The notes under the pieces were generated by a model that made no database searches, was not told the origin of the DNA, and saw only the letters and a list, made by a program, of their open reading frames with translations. DNA of 40,726 bases from positions 1 through 40,726 of the forward strand of contig NZ_JANEZT010000010.1 in assembly GCF_025403405.1 (NCBI RefSeq). The letters are read 5' to 3'. This document shows, in pieces, positions 1-7,748 of the stretch. How positions within the stretch are numbered: position 1 is the first letter of the stretch; each line of letters starts with the position of its first letter. This DNA comes from Frankia tisae. GTDB taxonomy: Bacteria > Actinomycetota > Actinomycetes > Frankiales > Frankiaceae. Made by a program: the position numbers and the translations under genes.

Positions 1-1
1 C

Positions 2-2086
2 GCCCTGACCGATCAGAGGCCCCTCGTCCTGCTGATCGCCGTGCTGGCCGTCGTCGGCGTGGGCGCGTGGGCGAGCGCCGCGACCGCCGGCCCGGACCGG
101 CCGCCGGTGATCGTGTCTGCGGCGGCGGCCACCGCGGTCGTGCTGCTCACCGTCGCGCTCGCGCTCGGCCGCGGTCGAGCCGTGCGGCGGCTGCGCAGCA
201 GGGTCGCCGACCTGGAGGACCGGCTCGCCGGCGCGCACATGCAGGTCCAGACGCAGAACATCCGCGCCGCCCAGCTCGCCGACCAGATCCTGCCCGCGGT
301 GGTGAAGCGGCTGCGTGACGGCGCCTCACCCGACGCCGCGCTGGCAGATGTGGCCGAGGCCGGGGGATTGATCGAGGCCGGGGGATTGATCGAGGCCGGG
401 GGATTGATCGAGGCCGGCGGCCTGCGCACCGCGGGTGCCACCGACGTGGGCATCGCCGCACCCGCAGGCACCACCGGCGCAACGGGCACCGTCCGAGAGC
501 CGGGCGTCGCCGGGCACGGGGACGTCGCGGCGGGTTCGGGGATCGGCGATGGGGACCGCGAGGCACGGGAGACACATCGGCGCATCCTGTGGACGCTCGC
601 GACGGAGATCGGCCGCGGCGAGCGGATGCGGGCCGCGGCGATGTCCGCGTGCGCGAATGCGGCCGGCCGGGTCCAGGCGCTGGCGACGAGCATGCTCGCG
701 GACCTGCGCGAGATGGAGCAGCGCCACGACGAGGAGGTCTTCGGCGACCTGCTCCGCCTCGACCACGCGACTGCCCAGGCGGGCCGGTTGGCGGACAGCA
801 TCGCGGTACTGACCGGCGCCCGCACCGGACGTCGGTGGACCAAGCCGATCGTGGTGGAGAGCATCCTGCGCGGCGCGGTCGGCCGGATCAGCGCCTACCA
901 GCGGGTCCGCCTGCATTCGACGAGCACGGTCGCGGTCGCCGGCTATGCCGCGGAGGGTGTCATGCACGCCCTCGCCGAGCTGATGGACAACGCGACCAGC
1001 TTCTCGCCTCCCTCCGAGGAGGTGCACGTGTATGTGGAGGAGGTCCAGGCCGGCATCGTGGTGACGATCGAGGATGGCGGCCTGGTCATGGGGCCCGCCG
1101 CCCTGCGCCGCGCCGAGGCCGCGGTCTCGGCGGAGCCGCTGGATCTCACCACGCTGTCCGGTACCCGCCTGGGCCTGGCCGTCGTCGGCGTGCTCGCCCG
1201 CAAGCACGGTCTGACAGTGTCGTTCCGGCCGTCCTCGCGCGGCGGCACCGGTGTCATCGTGATGATCCCCCGCCGGCTCATCGCCCAACCACGGCCGAAC
1301 CCCGCCACGCCCGGGGTACCCATGGGCGAGATCCTCGGGGCGACCGCGGGTGCCCTGGGCACAGCGGCGCGGGCCGGCGCAGCCGGCGCGCCGGTCGGGG
1401 GCACGATCCGCACGCTCGTCGACCGCCTCGCCCCGGACGGCACCCGGCTGAACGGCACCGAGCTGAGCCGCCCCGGCCTGGGCCGCCCCGGGCTGAGCCG
1501 CCCCGGACTGGGCCGCCCCGGACTGGGCCGCCCCGGACTGGATGGCGATGCCGCCGCCGGCCGATCCGACGCGCCCAGCACCCCTGTTCCGGACAACCCG
1601 ACCGGGCCGATTCCACTCGCCGACGTGCCCGGCGAGCCGGCCGCGGCATCGCCGCCGGCGGCCCGCGAGACACTGCCGAAGCGGCGTCGTGGGGAGACTA
1701 TGGCGAACGCGGCGGGTCGGTTGCCCACCCCGCCGGCGTCGACGCCTTCTTCCCCGCCCGCCGACGCCGGCGCGCGTTTCGGCGCCTTCCGTCGTGCGAC
1801 CCGCGGCGAGCGGCCCGACGCACCCGTCGGCGCAACCGGCCAGGCCGACGCGGGTTCCCGGCCGCTGCCACCCCTGCCACCGTTGCCACCGTCACTCACG
1901 GGGCCGACCAAGCTGCCGGGTTCGCCGGACCCGCCGGACCCGCCGGACCCCATCAGCGTGGACACCGCCAGCGGCCCGGACCAGGGCATGTGGTTCCAGA
2001 CCCGAGGTGGGACGGACGCCGGCAGGACGGACTCCGCCGGGACCAACGCCGGCGGCCACCCCATCAGGCGAGACGGCAACTCCTGA
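2..2086 (+). CDS. cvnA: Conservon sensor histidine kinase-like protein CvnA, 5' end outside window
   Basis: Membrane sensor kinase-like protein that heads a conservon. The frame is open to the left edge; a GTG at 41 lies inside the first hydrophobic stretch, so the true start is probably upstream. Two hydrophobic segments come first, then a long helical linker and a DHp-like helix near RLDHATAQAGR. A HATPase_c domain follows, with N-box ELMDNATSFS, a G1-like EDGG and G2-like GTRLGL. The C-terminal third is disordered, rich in Pro, Gly and Ala. In known conservons this protein sits at the membrane with CvnB-D and gates the GTPase; no dedicated response regulator is seen here. It ends 28 bp before cvnB. 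Two in-frame tandem repeats (356-417 and 1463-1537) probably make linker length variable. Confidence 0.88.
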   Translation, partial: ALTDQRPLVLLIAVLAVVGVGAWASAATAGPDRPPVIVSAAAATAVVLLTVALALGRGRAVRRLRSRVADLEDRLAGAHMQVQTQNIRAAQLADQILPAVVKRLRDGASPDAALADVAEAGGLIEAGGLIEAGGLIEAGGLRTAGATDVGIAAPAGTTGATGTVREPGVAGHGDVAAGSGIGDGDREARETHRRILWTLATEIGRGERMRAAAMSACANAAGRVQALATSMLADLREMEQRHDEEVFGDLLRLDHATAQAGRLADSIAVLTGARTGRRWTKPIVVESILRGAVGRISAYQRVRLHSTSTVAVAGYAAEGVMHALAELMDNATSFSPPSEEVHVYVEEVQAGIVVTIEDGGLVMGPAALRRAEAAVSAEPLDLTTLSGTRLGLAVVGVLARKHGLTVSFRPSSRGGTGVIVMIPRRLIAQPRPNPATPGVPMGEILGATAGALGTAARAGAAGAPVGGTIRTLVDRLAPDGTRLNGTELSRPGLGRPGLSRPGLGRPGLGRPGLDGDAAAGRSDAPSTPVPDNPTGPIPLADVPGEPAAASPPAARETLPKRRRGETMANAAGRLPTPPASTPSSPPADAGARFGAFRRATRGERPDAPVGATGQADAGSRPLPPLPPLPPSLTGPTKLPGSPDPPDPPDPISVDTASGPDQGMWFQTRGGTDAGRTDSAGTNAGGHPIRRDGNS
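356..417 (+). repeat. 18-bp in-frame tandem repeat in cvnA
   Basis: Three perfect 18-bp copies (356-373, 374-391, 392-409) plus 8 bp of a fourth. They encode repeated EAGGLI hexapeptides between the membrane part and the kinase core. The unit length is a multiple of three, so copy-number change would alter linker length without breaking the frame. Confidence 0.9.
1463..1537 (+). repeat. 15-bp in-frame tandem repeat in cvnA tail
   Basis: Five near-identical 15-bp units, each encoding L-(S/G)-R-P-G in the disordered C-terminal tail. Units differ only at two positions (A/G in the second codon, last base). Typical slippage-prone, frame-preserving repeat. Confidence 0.85.
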
Positions 2087-2114
2087 TCGCTCCTACGCAC
2101 GGCCGGAGATACGC

Positions 2115-2534
2115 ATGAACACGAGAACCCGTGACCTCGACTGGCTGCTGGAGAACCTGCTGGAGCGGACGCCGGGGACCCGACATGCCCTGGTGCTCTC
2201 CAAGGACGGGCTCAAGCTCTGCCGCAGTTCCGGGCTCAGCGTGGATCAGGCGGATCAGCTCGCCGCCATCGCCTCCGGTATTCAGAGCCTCTCGCATGGT
2301 GCGTCGATGGAGTTCGGCGATGGCAGCGGCGGGGTGCGGCAGTCCATGACCGAGTTCCACGGGGGGCTGCTGTTCATCATCGAGGCCGGCCAGGGCTCGC
2401 ACCTCGCCGTCGTGGCAACCGACGACGCCGACGCCGGCATCATCGGGCACAACATGAACGAGCTGGTCGAGCAGATCGGCGACTATCTCAGCGCCCCGCC
2501 GCGCGCAGCCGCACCCGGATTCGCGGCCTCGTGA
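2115..2534 (+). CDS. cvnB: Roadblock/LC7-domain protein CvnB
   Basis: Small (139 aa) roadblock/LC7 protein, the second member of the conservon. It begins MNTRTRDLDWLLENLL and has the compact alpha/beta pattern of MglB-like regulators, including ALVLSKDGL, the SLSHGASMEFG region and the hydrophobic strand GGLLFIIEAG. In known conservons CvnB works with the Rab-like GTPase CvnD, by analogy with MglB and MglA. The ATG at 2115 was chosen because family homology begins there. The stop overlaps the GTG of the next gene by 4 nt, so the two are translationally coupled. Confidence 0.93.
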   Translation: MNTRTRDLDWLLENLLERTPGTRHALVLSKDGLKLCRSSGLSVDQADQLAAIASGIQSLSHGASMEFGDGSGGVRQSMTEFHGGLLFIIEAGQGSHLAVVATDDADAGIIGHNMNELVEQIGDYLSAPPRAAAPGFAAS

Positions 2535-2890
2535 TCCGGGAGGCCATCGATGGGGAGAACCCCGACCGGCTCTACACCGTCACCGGCGGGCGCAGCCGCG
2601 CCGACGAGAACGCCTTCGATCTCGTCACACTGATCGTCAGCGAGAGCGATCCGACGCCGGGCATGCAGTCCGAGCACGCCGCGATCCTGCGGATGTGCCG
2701 GTCGCCGGTCGCCGTCGTGGAGGTCGCCGCCGAGCTGAAGCTGCCGGTGAGCGTGGTGAAGATCCTGCTCTGCGATCTGCTCGACACCGGCCGGATCGCG
2801 GCGCGCCATCCCTCGGCCTCCGTCGGCAGAACGCCGTTGCCCCATCCCGAGATCCTGAAGCAGGTGCTCGTTGGACTCAAGAATCTCTGA
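2531..2890 (+). CDS. cvnC: DUF742 protein CvnC
   Basis: 119-residue DUF742 protein, third conservon member. Recognisable blocks are YTVTGGRSRA near the N-terminus, then TPGMQSEHAAILRMC and the winged-helix-like segment with LPVSVVKILLCDLLDTG. The molecular role of the family is not well defined; it is almost always encoded between roadblock and GTPase genes, as here. The GTG start overlaps the cvnB stop by 4 nt, and the gene overlaps cvnD by 20 nt. Confidence 0.93.
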   Translation: MIREAIDGENPDRLYTVTGGRSRADENAFDLVTLIVSESDPTPGMQSEHAAILRMCRSPVAVVEVAAELKLPVSVVKILLCDLLDTGRIAARHPSASVGRTPLPHPEILKQVLVGLKNL

Positions 2891-3497
2891 GGTCGCCGGC
2901 CAGGCCCCGCCGCGCTCCCGCACCCCGTTGGCGAGCACGGTCAACGACGCATTGAAGATCGTGATTGTCGGCGGGTTCGGTGTCGGCAAGACGACGATGG
3001 TCCGCGCGGTGAGCGAGATCCGCCCGCTGAGCACCGAGGAGACGATGACCGGCGCCGGCATCGGCATCGACGACACCGGCGGCGTGCGGGAGAAGTCCAC
3101 GACCACCGTGGCGTTCGACTTCGGCCGGATCAGCCTCAACGAGCAGAAGGTGCTCTACCTGTTCGGCGCCCCCGGGCAGCAGCGGTTCTGGTTCCTGTGG
3201 GATCGGCTGTTCGCGGGAACGCTCGGTGCGGTCGTCCTCGTCGACACCCGTCGGGTGGCGGACTCCTGGTACGCGATCGACCGGCTGGAGCACCACGGGA
3301 TGCCGTTCGTCGTCGCGCGCAACAACTTCGACGAACCGGAGCACACGCTGCCGCAGCTACGCGAGGCGCTGTCGCTGTCCGACGACGTACCGCTCGTCGA
3401 CTGCGACGCCCGGCACCGCGCGTCGAGCAAGTCGGTGCTGATCGCGCTGGTCAACCACCTGTACGCCCTGTCCACCGCCCAGGAGACCTCGCCGTGA
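2871..3497 (+). CDS. cvnD: Rab/Ras-like small GTPase CvnD
   Basis: 208-residue ATP/GTP-binding protein of the CvnD family, related to MglA-type small GTPases. The P-loop GGFGVGKTT lies at about residues 34-42. GAPGQQRF matches the switch II (G3) region, and NNFD is in the place of the usual N-K/R-x-D G4 motif, so the base-binding motif is non-canonical, as is common in this family. The TTG at 2871 is the likely start: it gives the family's MDS... N-terminus and lies inside the end of cvnC. It is presumably controlled by CvnA/B and coupled to the P450 gene by a 4-nt overlap. Confidence 0.93.
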   Translation: MDSRISEVAGQAPPRSRTPLASTVNDALKIVIVGGFGVGKTTMVRAVSEIRPLSTEETMTGAGIGIDDTGGVREKSTTTVAFDFGRISLNEQKVLYLFGAPGQQRFWFLWDRLFAGTLGAVVLVDTRRVADSWYAIDRLEHHGMPFVVARNNFDEPEHTLPQLREALSLSDDVPLVDCDARHRASSKSVLIALVNHLYALSTAQETSP

Positions 3498-4774
3498 CAC
3501 ATCCCCACCACGACCGCGTCGACGGCTGGGAGCCGGCCGCGACGGAGCTCGCGGCACCGGCGCCGGCCTTCCCCGACCAGCCGGAGGCGTTCCGGCTTTA
3601 CGGCCCGCGCTTCCAGCACAACCCGGCGCAGTTGTACCGGGAGATGCGCCGCGTCCACGGTCCGGTCGCGCCGATCCTGCTCGACGGCGACATCCCCGCC
3701 TGGCTGGTCCTCGGCTACCGCGAGCTGCACTACGTGACGAGCAATCCGGAGCTGTTCGGACGCGACCCGCGGCGCTGGAACGCCTGGGACCGCATCCCGC
3801 CGGACTGGCCGCTGCTCCCCGTCGTCGGCTACCAGCCGTACACGATGCACCTGGAGGGCGCCGAATTCGAGCGCCGCTCGACGATCATGAATGACGTGCT
3901 CGGCGGCGTGGACCTGTTCGAGCTGCGGGCGCTGTGCGAACGGACCTGCGACGAGCTGATCGACGGTTTCGCCGGGCGAGGCGAGGCGGACCTCATCGCC
4001 GAGTACGCCCAGTCGATGCCGATGCTGCTGATCGGCCGCATGATCGGCGTGCCCGAGGCCGGCCTGCCCGAGCTGCTCGCGGCGATGAACGCGGCGACGG
4101 ACGGCTCCGGCCCGGAGGCGATCGCCGGCCACTCCCGCTTCGTCGCCATCGTCAACGCGCTGCTCGCCGACCGGCGGACGCACCCGCGGGCGGACATCCC
4201 CTCCGCGATGCTCGGCCATCCCGGGAAGCTGACCGACGAGGAGGCGTCGTGGGACCTGCTGCTGATCGTCGGGATCGGCCAGCAGCCGATCACCGACTGG
4301 ATCGGCAACACGCTACGGTTGATGCTCACCGACAGCCGCTTCGCCGTCACCCTTTCCGGGGGCCGGCGCAGCGTCGGGCAGGCGCTCAACGAGGTGCTGT
4401 GGGAGGACACTCCGCTACAGAACATGTCCGGCCGCTGGGCGATCCGCAGCACCCAGCTCGCTGGCCAGCACATCCAGACCGGCGACATGCTCGTGCTGAG
4501 CTGCGCGGCGGCGAACGGCGACCCGCAGGTGCGGCCGGACTCCTTCGAGGGCCCCGGCGGTAACCACGCCCACATGTCGTTCGGCCACGGCGAGCACCGC
4601 TGCCCGTATCCCGCTCAGGAGATCGCCGAGACGATCGTGCGGGCCGCCGTCGAGGTGCTGCTCGACCGGCTACCCGACACCGACCTCGAGGTCTCCCCCG
4701 ACGCGCTGGTCTGGCGTCCGTCACCGTGGCTGCGCGGCCTGTCCGCACTGCCGGTGCACTTCTCGCCGTCCTGA
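3494..4774 (+). CDS. cvnE: Conservon cytochrome P450, CYP157-like, CvnE
   Basis: 426-residue cytochrome P450, the fifth conservon gene, starting at a GTG that overlaps cvnD by 4 nt. The haem-ligand loop SFGHGEHRCPYP is intact, with Cys at about residue 370. Two otherwise general P450 features are altered. The K-helix ExxR reads E300-V-L-W303, so the arginine is replaced by tryptophan. The I-helix region IVGIGQQPITDW lacks the acid-Thr pair used in oxygen activation. Loss of ExxR is a described hallmark of the CYP157 family associated with conservons. The substrate is unknown; oxygen chemistry may be atypical or absent. No ferredoxin gene is adjacent. Confidence 0.92.
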   Translation: MTHPHHDRVDGWEPAATELAAPAPAFPDQPEAFRLYGPRFQHNPAQLYREMRRVHGPVAPILLDGDIPAWLVLGYRELHYVTSNPELFGRDPRRWNAWDRIPPDWPLLPVVGYQPYTMHLEGAEFERRSTIMNDVLGGVDLFELRALCERTCDELIDGFAGRGEADLIAEYAQSMPMLLIGRMIGVPEAGLPELLAAMNAATDGSGPEAIAGHSRFVAIVNALLADRRTHPRADIPSAMLGHPGKLTDEEASWDLLLIVGIGQQPITDWIGNTLRLMLTDSRFAVTLSGGRRSVGQALNEVLWEDTPLQNMSGRWAIRSTQLAGQHIQTGDMLVLSCAAANGDPQVRPDSFEGPGGNHAHMSFGHGEHRCPYPAQEIAETIVRAAVEVLLDRLPDTDLEVSPDALVWRPSPWLRGLSALPVHFSPS

Positions 4775-4808
4775 CCCACCGAGCCGCTGACCTGCCGAGC
4801 CGCTGACT

Positions 4809-4844
4809 GCCGCCCTCAGACCTCGCCGCCCTCAGACCTCGCCG
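4809..4844 (+). repeat. 16-bp tandem duplication at hydrolase 3' end
   Basis: A 16-bp unit is present 2.25 times across the stop codon of the downstream minus-strand hydrolase gene. A second, looser duplication (ccgagccgctgac) lies just to its left at about 4779-4808. Together they fill the short gap between two converging genes. Confidence 0.75.
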
Positions 4845-5680
4845 GATCGGGGCGCCAGCGCCCAGCCGAGGGCGAGGTCGGCAACTTCTTCCCAGCCCGG
4901 CACGCTGGCCGTCAGGTGCGGGCGGCCCGGGAACTCGTGGTAGGCCGTGATCGCGCCCGACCTGCGCTGGCGGGTGAACGCCTCCCGGCTCACCGACGCT
5001 GGGACGGTGTGGTCGGCGTCGTTGCCGAGAATCAGCAGCGGCGCCCGGTCCGCCTTCCCGAAATCGACCTTGCTCGGCGCCTTGGGATTGGCGTTCGCGA
5101 AGGCAGCCTGCCACAGCGGCCGGCCCGGGGTGGGCACCTGCAGGCGCGCGTACAGCTCGTCCGACTCGCCCCGGCTGACGGTGTTCGCGAACGCGTAGAA
5201 CCACTGGTCCGCGGTCAGCCCCACCACCCGATGGCGGGTCGCCGGCTTCGTCAGCACCGGCGCCGACGAGCGCAGGGTGGCGATCGGCAGCCGCAGCACG
5301 CCCTTCACCGGCGCCGGCGAGATCGCCACCCCGGCCGCACCGAGGCCACGGTCGAGCAGCAGCTGGACGATCAGGCCGCCGAACGAGTGCCCGACGAGGA
5401 TCGGCGCCTCCGGTAGAGCTGCAACGATCTTCGCATAGCTGTCCGTCACCTCGACCACGCCGACCCGGTTGTCAGCGGTCGGCTCCGCCCGCAGGGCGTC
5501 GAGGTCACGGTCCATCCCCGGCCACTCCGGGGCGAGACCGGTATGCCCCAGCGCGGCGAACCGGTCGATCCACGGCTGCCAGCTCGCCGACGTCAGCCAC
5601 AACCCGTGAATGAAGACGATCGTGCGCCCCGCACCCGCGGCGCTCTGGTCGGACGGGGCGGCCGGGCTGACGTCACTCAC
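4832..5680 (-). CDS. Alpha/beta hydrolase
   Basis: 282-residue alpha/beta-hydrolase-fold enzyme, probably cytoplasmic. It opens with the oxyanion region IVFIHGLWLT. The nucleophile elbow GHSFGG holds the catalytic Ser, GNDADHTVP the likely Asp, and PGRPHL the His. The GTG at 5680 is chosen because an AGGAG ribosome-binding site lies 5 nt upstream; extending further upstream adds sequence without recognisable homology. It converges on the conservon and is not part of it. The substrate cannot be read from the sequence; esterase, lipase-like or haloalkane-dehalogenase-like roles are all possible. Confidence 0.88.
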   Translation of the reverse strand: MSDVSPAAPSDQSAAGAGRTIVFIHGLWLTSASWQPWIDRFAALGHTGLAPEWPGMDRDLDALRAEPTADNRVGVVEVTDSYAKIVAALPEAPILVGHSFGGLIVQLLLDRGLGAAGVAISPAPVKGVLRLPIATLRSSAPVLTKPATRHRVVGLTADQWFYAFANTVSRGESDELYARLQVPTPGRPLWQAAFANANPKAPSKVDFGKADRAPLLILGNDADHTVPASVSREAFTRQRRSGAITAYHEFPGRPHLTASVPGWEEVADLALGWALAPRSGEV

Positions 5681-5896
5681 GTGGGCTCCTCGACACTCGG
5701 GGCTGGTCGTCCCCGGCCCGACGCGCGATTGCCTGCCACGCAAGGAAACTCGAGGTGCAGCCGTAGATCGCCATCATCGATGGACGCAGCCGACCGGCGC
5801 ACTGTGACCCTCGTCATACCGGGCTACGCTGCGGTCCGCACCACGACCGGCAGGAGGTTTCAAGGACCACGCCCGCCCAGGTACGATCGCCCCGCG

Positions 5897-5969
5897 GGGC
5901 CGTTAGCTCAATTGGCAGAGCAGCCGGCTTTTAACCGGCGGGTTCAGGGTTCGAGTCCCTGACGGCCCA
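5897..5969 (+). tRNA. tRNA-Lys (anticodon TTT)
   Basis: A 73-nt cloverleaf. The acceptor stem GGGCCGT pairs with ACGGCCC, the D-arm is GCTC/GAGC, the anticodon stem GCCGG/CCGGC carries loop CTTTTAA with anticodon TTT, and the T-arm CAGGG-TTCGAGT-CCCTG is perfect. The discriminator base is A and CCA is not encoded. It stands alone between a minus-strand hydrolase and the sigma-factor operon. Confidence 0.97.
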
Positions 5970-6348
5970 CCCATTTTCTGGTCATGCTTCCGACCTGCGT
6001 AAATGGGATTCACGATCTATCGCTTTGAACCCCTACAGGGGAATCGGTACTGGTCAGGGTCGCGGTGGCTGGTTCAAGCCCCACCTGGACGACCAATTTG
6101 TGATCATGCAAGTCGCTTCCGTTGGGAAACAACGTGGCTGGTAGGGCGCCCGTAGAGCCAGTCGAGGGCTCCCTGACCGCCAGGACACGTTAACCGTCCG
6201 GCCCCATGAGACTCGCCGCGACCGCTTCCGCACGACCCGCCGGGAGCTCCTGGAGCCGGCGATTCGCCGCCAGAGGCCATCGGCGTCGCGGCGGAATCCG
6301 GAGATCTTTTATTGATCTTGATCCGCTGGGCGGCCCACGCGCGACTGT
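5970..6348. other. Gene-free stretch behind tRNA-Lys
   Basis: No convincing gene is seen. At about 6070-6096 there is a string resembling a tRNA 3' end (GGTTCAAGCCCCACC followed by GGACGACCA), but no matching cloverleaf can be drawn around it. A short CCCC-TACA-GGGG hairpin lies near 6031. An open frame of about 50 codons starting at 6206 runs into the sigma-factor gene and has no recognisable features. This stretch should contain the promoter of the sigma operon. Confidence 0.5.
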
Positions 6349-6924
6349 ATGGGCATGAGGAGTCACCCCGACGCCGAGGACGCGGCGTTGGTGCGCGCGA
6401 TGGCCGCCGGCGACGAAGCCGCGTTACGGGTGCTGTTCACCCGCCATCTGCCGTGGCTGCGGTCCCGGCTGGCGCGCCGCTGCAGTGATCCCGAGATTGT
6501 TGCGGACGTCCTGCAGGACACCTTTGTGGCGGCCTGGAAGGGTGCTCGGCGCTGGCGCGGGGACGGCGAGGTCGCCGCCTGGCTGTGGGGCATCGCGGTG
6601 CGCCGGCTGGTGAGCCGGCTGCGCGGTCGATCGGCACCTGTGACCCTGCCGACAGCCGAGGTCGAGGCGGCCGACGAACGCACCCTGTCGAGCGCCGAGG
6701 AGCTGGTGCTGCTCGGGGTCGAACACGGTGACCTGGCCGCCGCGCTGCGTCGGCTGTCTCCGCAGCTGCGGGCCGTCATCGAGGCCACCGTCCTGGACGG
6801 CCTGACGACCCGGGAGGCCGCCCAGTTGCTCGGACTCGCCCAGGGCACGGTGAAGGGTCGCGTTCGCAAGGCGAAGGCGCAGCTGCGCCAGGATCTGATC
6901 TCCTACCAGTCGGGGTGGTCGTGA
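6349..6924 (+). CDS. ECF-family RNA polymerase sigma factor
   Basis: 191-residue sigma-70 family protein with only regions 2 and 4, as in ECF sigma factors. Region 2 spans roughly residues 20-95 (VADVLQDTFVAAWK, then WLWGIAVRRLV). Region 4 spans about 125-185 and contains LSPQLRAVIEATVLDGLTTR and the helix-turn-helix AAQLLGLAQGTVKGRV. ATG codons at 6349 and 6355 are both possible starts. The stop overlaps the start of the next gene, a zinc-finger membrane protein that is the likely anti-sigma factor. It presumably directs transcription of this operon and perhaps others in response to an envelope signal. Confidence 0.92.
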   Translation: MGMRSHPDAEDAALVRAMAAGDEAALRVLFTRHLPWLRSRLARRCSDPEIVADVLQDTFVAAWKGARRWRGDGEVAAWLWGIAVRRLVSRLRGRSAPVTLPTAEVEAADERTLSSAEELVLLGVEHGDLAAALRRLSPQLRAVIEATVLDGLTTREAAQLLGLAQGTVKGRVRKAKAQLRQDLISYQSGWS

Positions 6925-7748
6925 TGTCGACGATGAGCTGGCACTGCGACCCGCATCTGCTGGCTCGGTACAGTGCTGGCGCCCTCGACGCAGTGCTGGC
7001 CGCGTCTGTAGAGGCACACCTGGTCCACTGCACGCAGTGCCAGACGGCGATGGCGGCGCACACCGACCCGGACGAGTCGGACCGGATCTGGGCCGGGGTG
7101 CGGGAGGCGATCGCCCGGCCGGTGCTGCCGTGGCCGGTCCGGCTGCTGCGCCGGTGCGGGCTGAACGACGAGGATGCCGTTCTGCTCAGTGTGTCGCGCT
7201 CGCTGCGCGGCCCGTGGACGCTGGCCACGGTCGTCGTCCTCGTCTGCGCCGTGTGGGCGTCGTTCCCGGACGACCCGCGCGGGAAGGCCGCCTACCTGCT
7301 GGTCGCCCCGCTGGTCCCGGTCCTGGGCGTGGTCGCCGCGTTCGTCTCCGTCGACCAGACCGCGGAGCTTGCCGTCACGACGCCGTACTCGAAGGCCAGG
7401 CTGACGCTGCTGCGCACCCTGGCTGTCATCGTGACCACCGTCCCGCTGGTCGTGGCGATGGGCGCCCTCATCCCCGGGATCGGCTGGATGGCGGTGACCT
7501 GGCTCGGGCCCGCGTTCGGGCTCACCCTCACCGCGCTCGTCGGCCTGACCTGGCTGTCCGCCGAGGTGATCGGCCCGGCGGTGCTGGCCGGCTGGGCCGC
7601 GGTCGTGGCCGGCGCCTACGGCCACGACACCGTCGCCACCACCGTCGCGGCGCCGGCGCAGCTCGGCTACCTCGTCCTGACGGTCGTCACGGCCGCCGTG
7701 CTGTCCCTCCGCATCCGATCAACCAACTTCCCGGGAGCCCTCCCATGA
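6924..7748 (+). CDS. Zinc-finger anti-sigma-like polytopic membrane protein
   Basis: 274-residue protein with a cytoplasmic N-terminus matching the zinc-binding anti-sigma signature: an early His/Cys (WHCDPHLLARY) followed by the HLVHCTQC segment, which fits H-x3-C-x2-C. After about residue 85 come about six hydrophobic segments, far more than the single helix of classical RsrA/RskA-type anti-sigmas. The ATG at 6924 shares its A with the sigma-factor stop (TGATG); a GTG at 6921 is an alternative. Its stop overlaps the ABC ATPase start as ATGA. It probably tethers and inhibits the sigma factor and may also form part of the exporter. Confidence 0.85.
   Translation: MSTMSWHCDPHLLARYSAGALDAVLAASVEAHLVHCTQCQTAMAAHTDPDESDRIWAGVREAIARPVLPWPVRLLRRCGLNDEDAVLLSVSRSLRGPWTLATVVVLVCAVWASFPDDPRGKAAYLLVAPLVPVLGVVAAFVSVDQTAELAVTTPYSKARLTLLRTLAVIVTTVPLVVAMGALIPGIGWMAVTWLGPAFGLTLTALVGLTWLSAEVIGPAVLAGWAAVVAGAYGHDTVATTVAAPAQLGYLVLTVVTAAVLSLRIRSTNFPGALP

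Noticed and set aside
13-864. Long Ser/Arg/Ala-rich open frame on the minus strand opposite cvnA
   Set aside because: It mirrors the codon structure of the kinase gene, has no recognisable domain and is typical of antisense frames in GC-rich DNA.
6206-6358. 50-codon ORF before the sigma factor
   Set aside because: It overlaps the sigma-factor start, has no ribosome-binding site of note and no homology visible.
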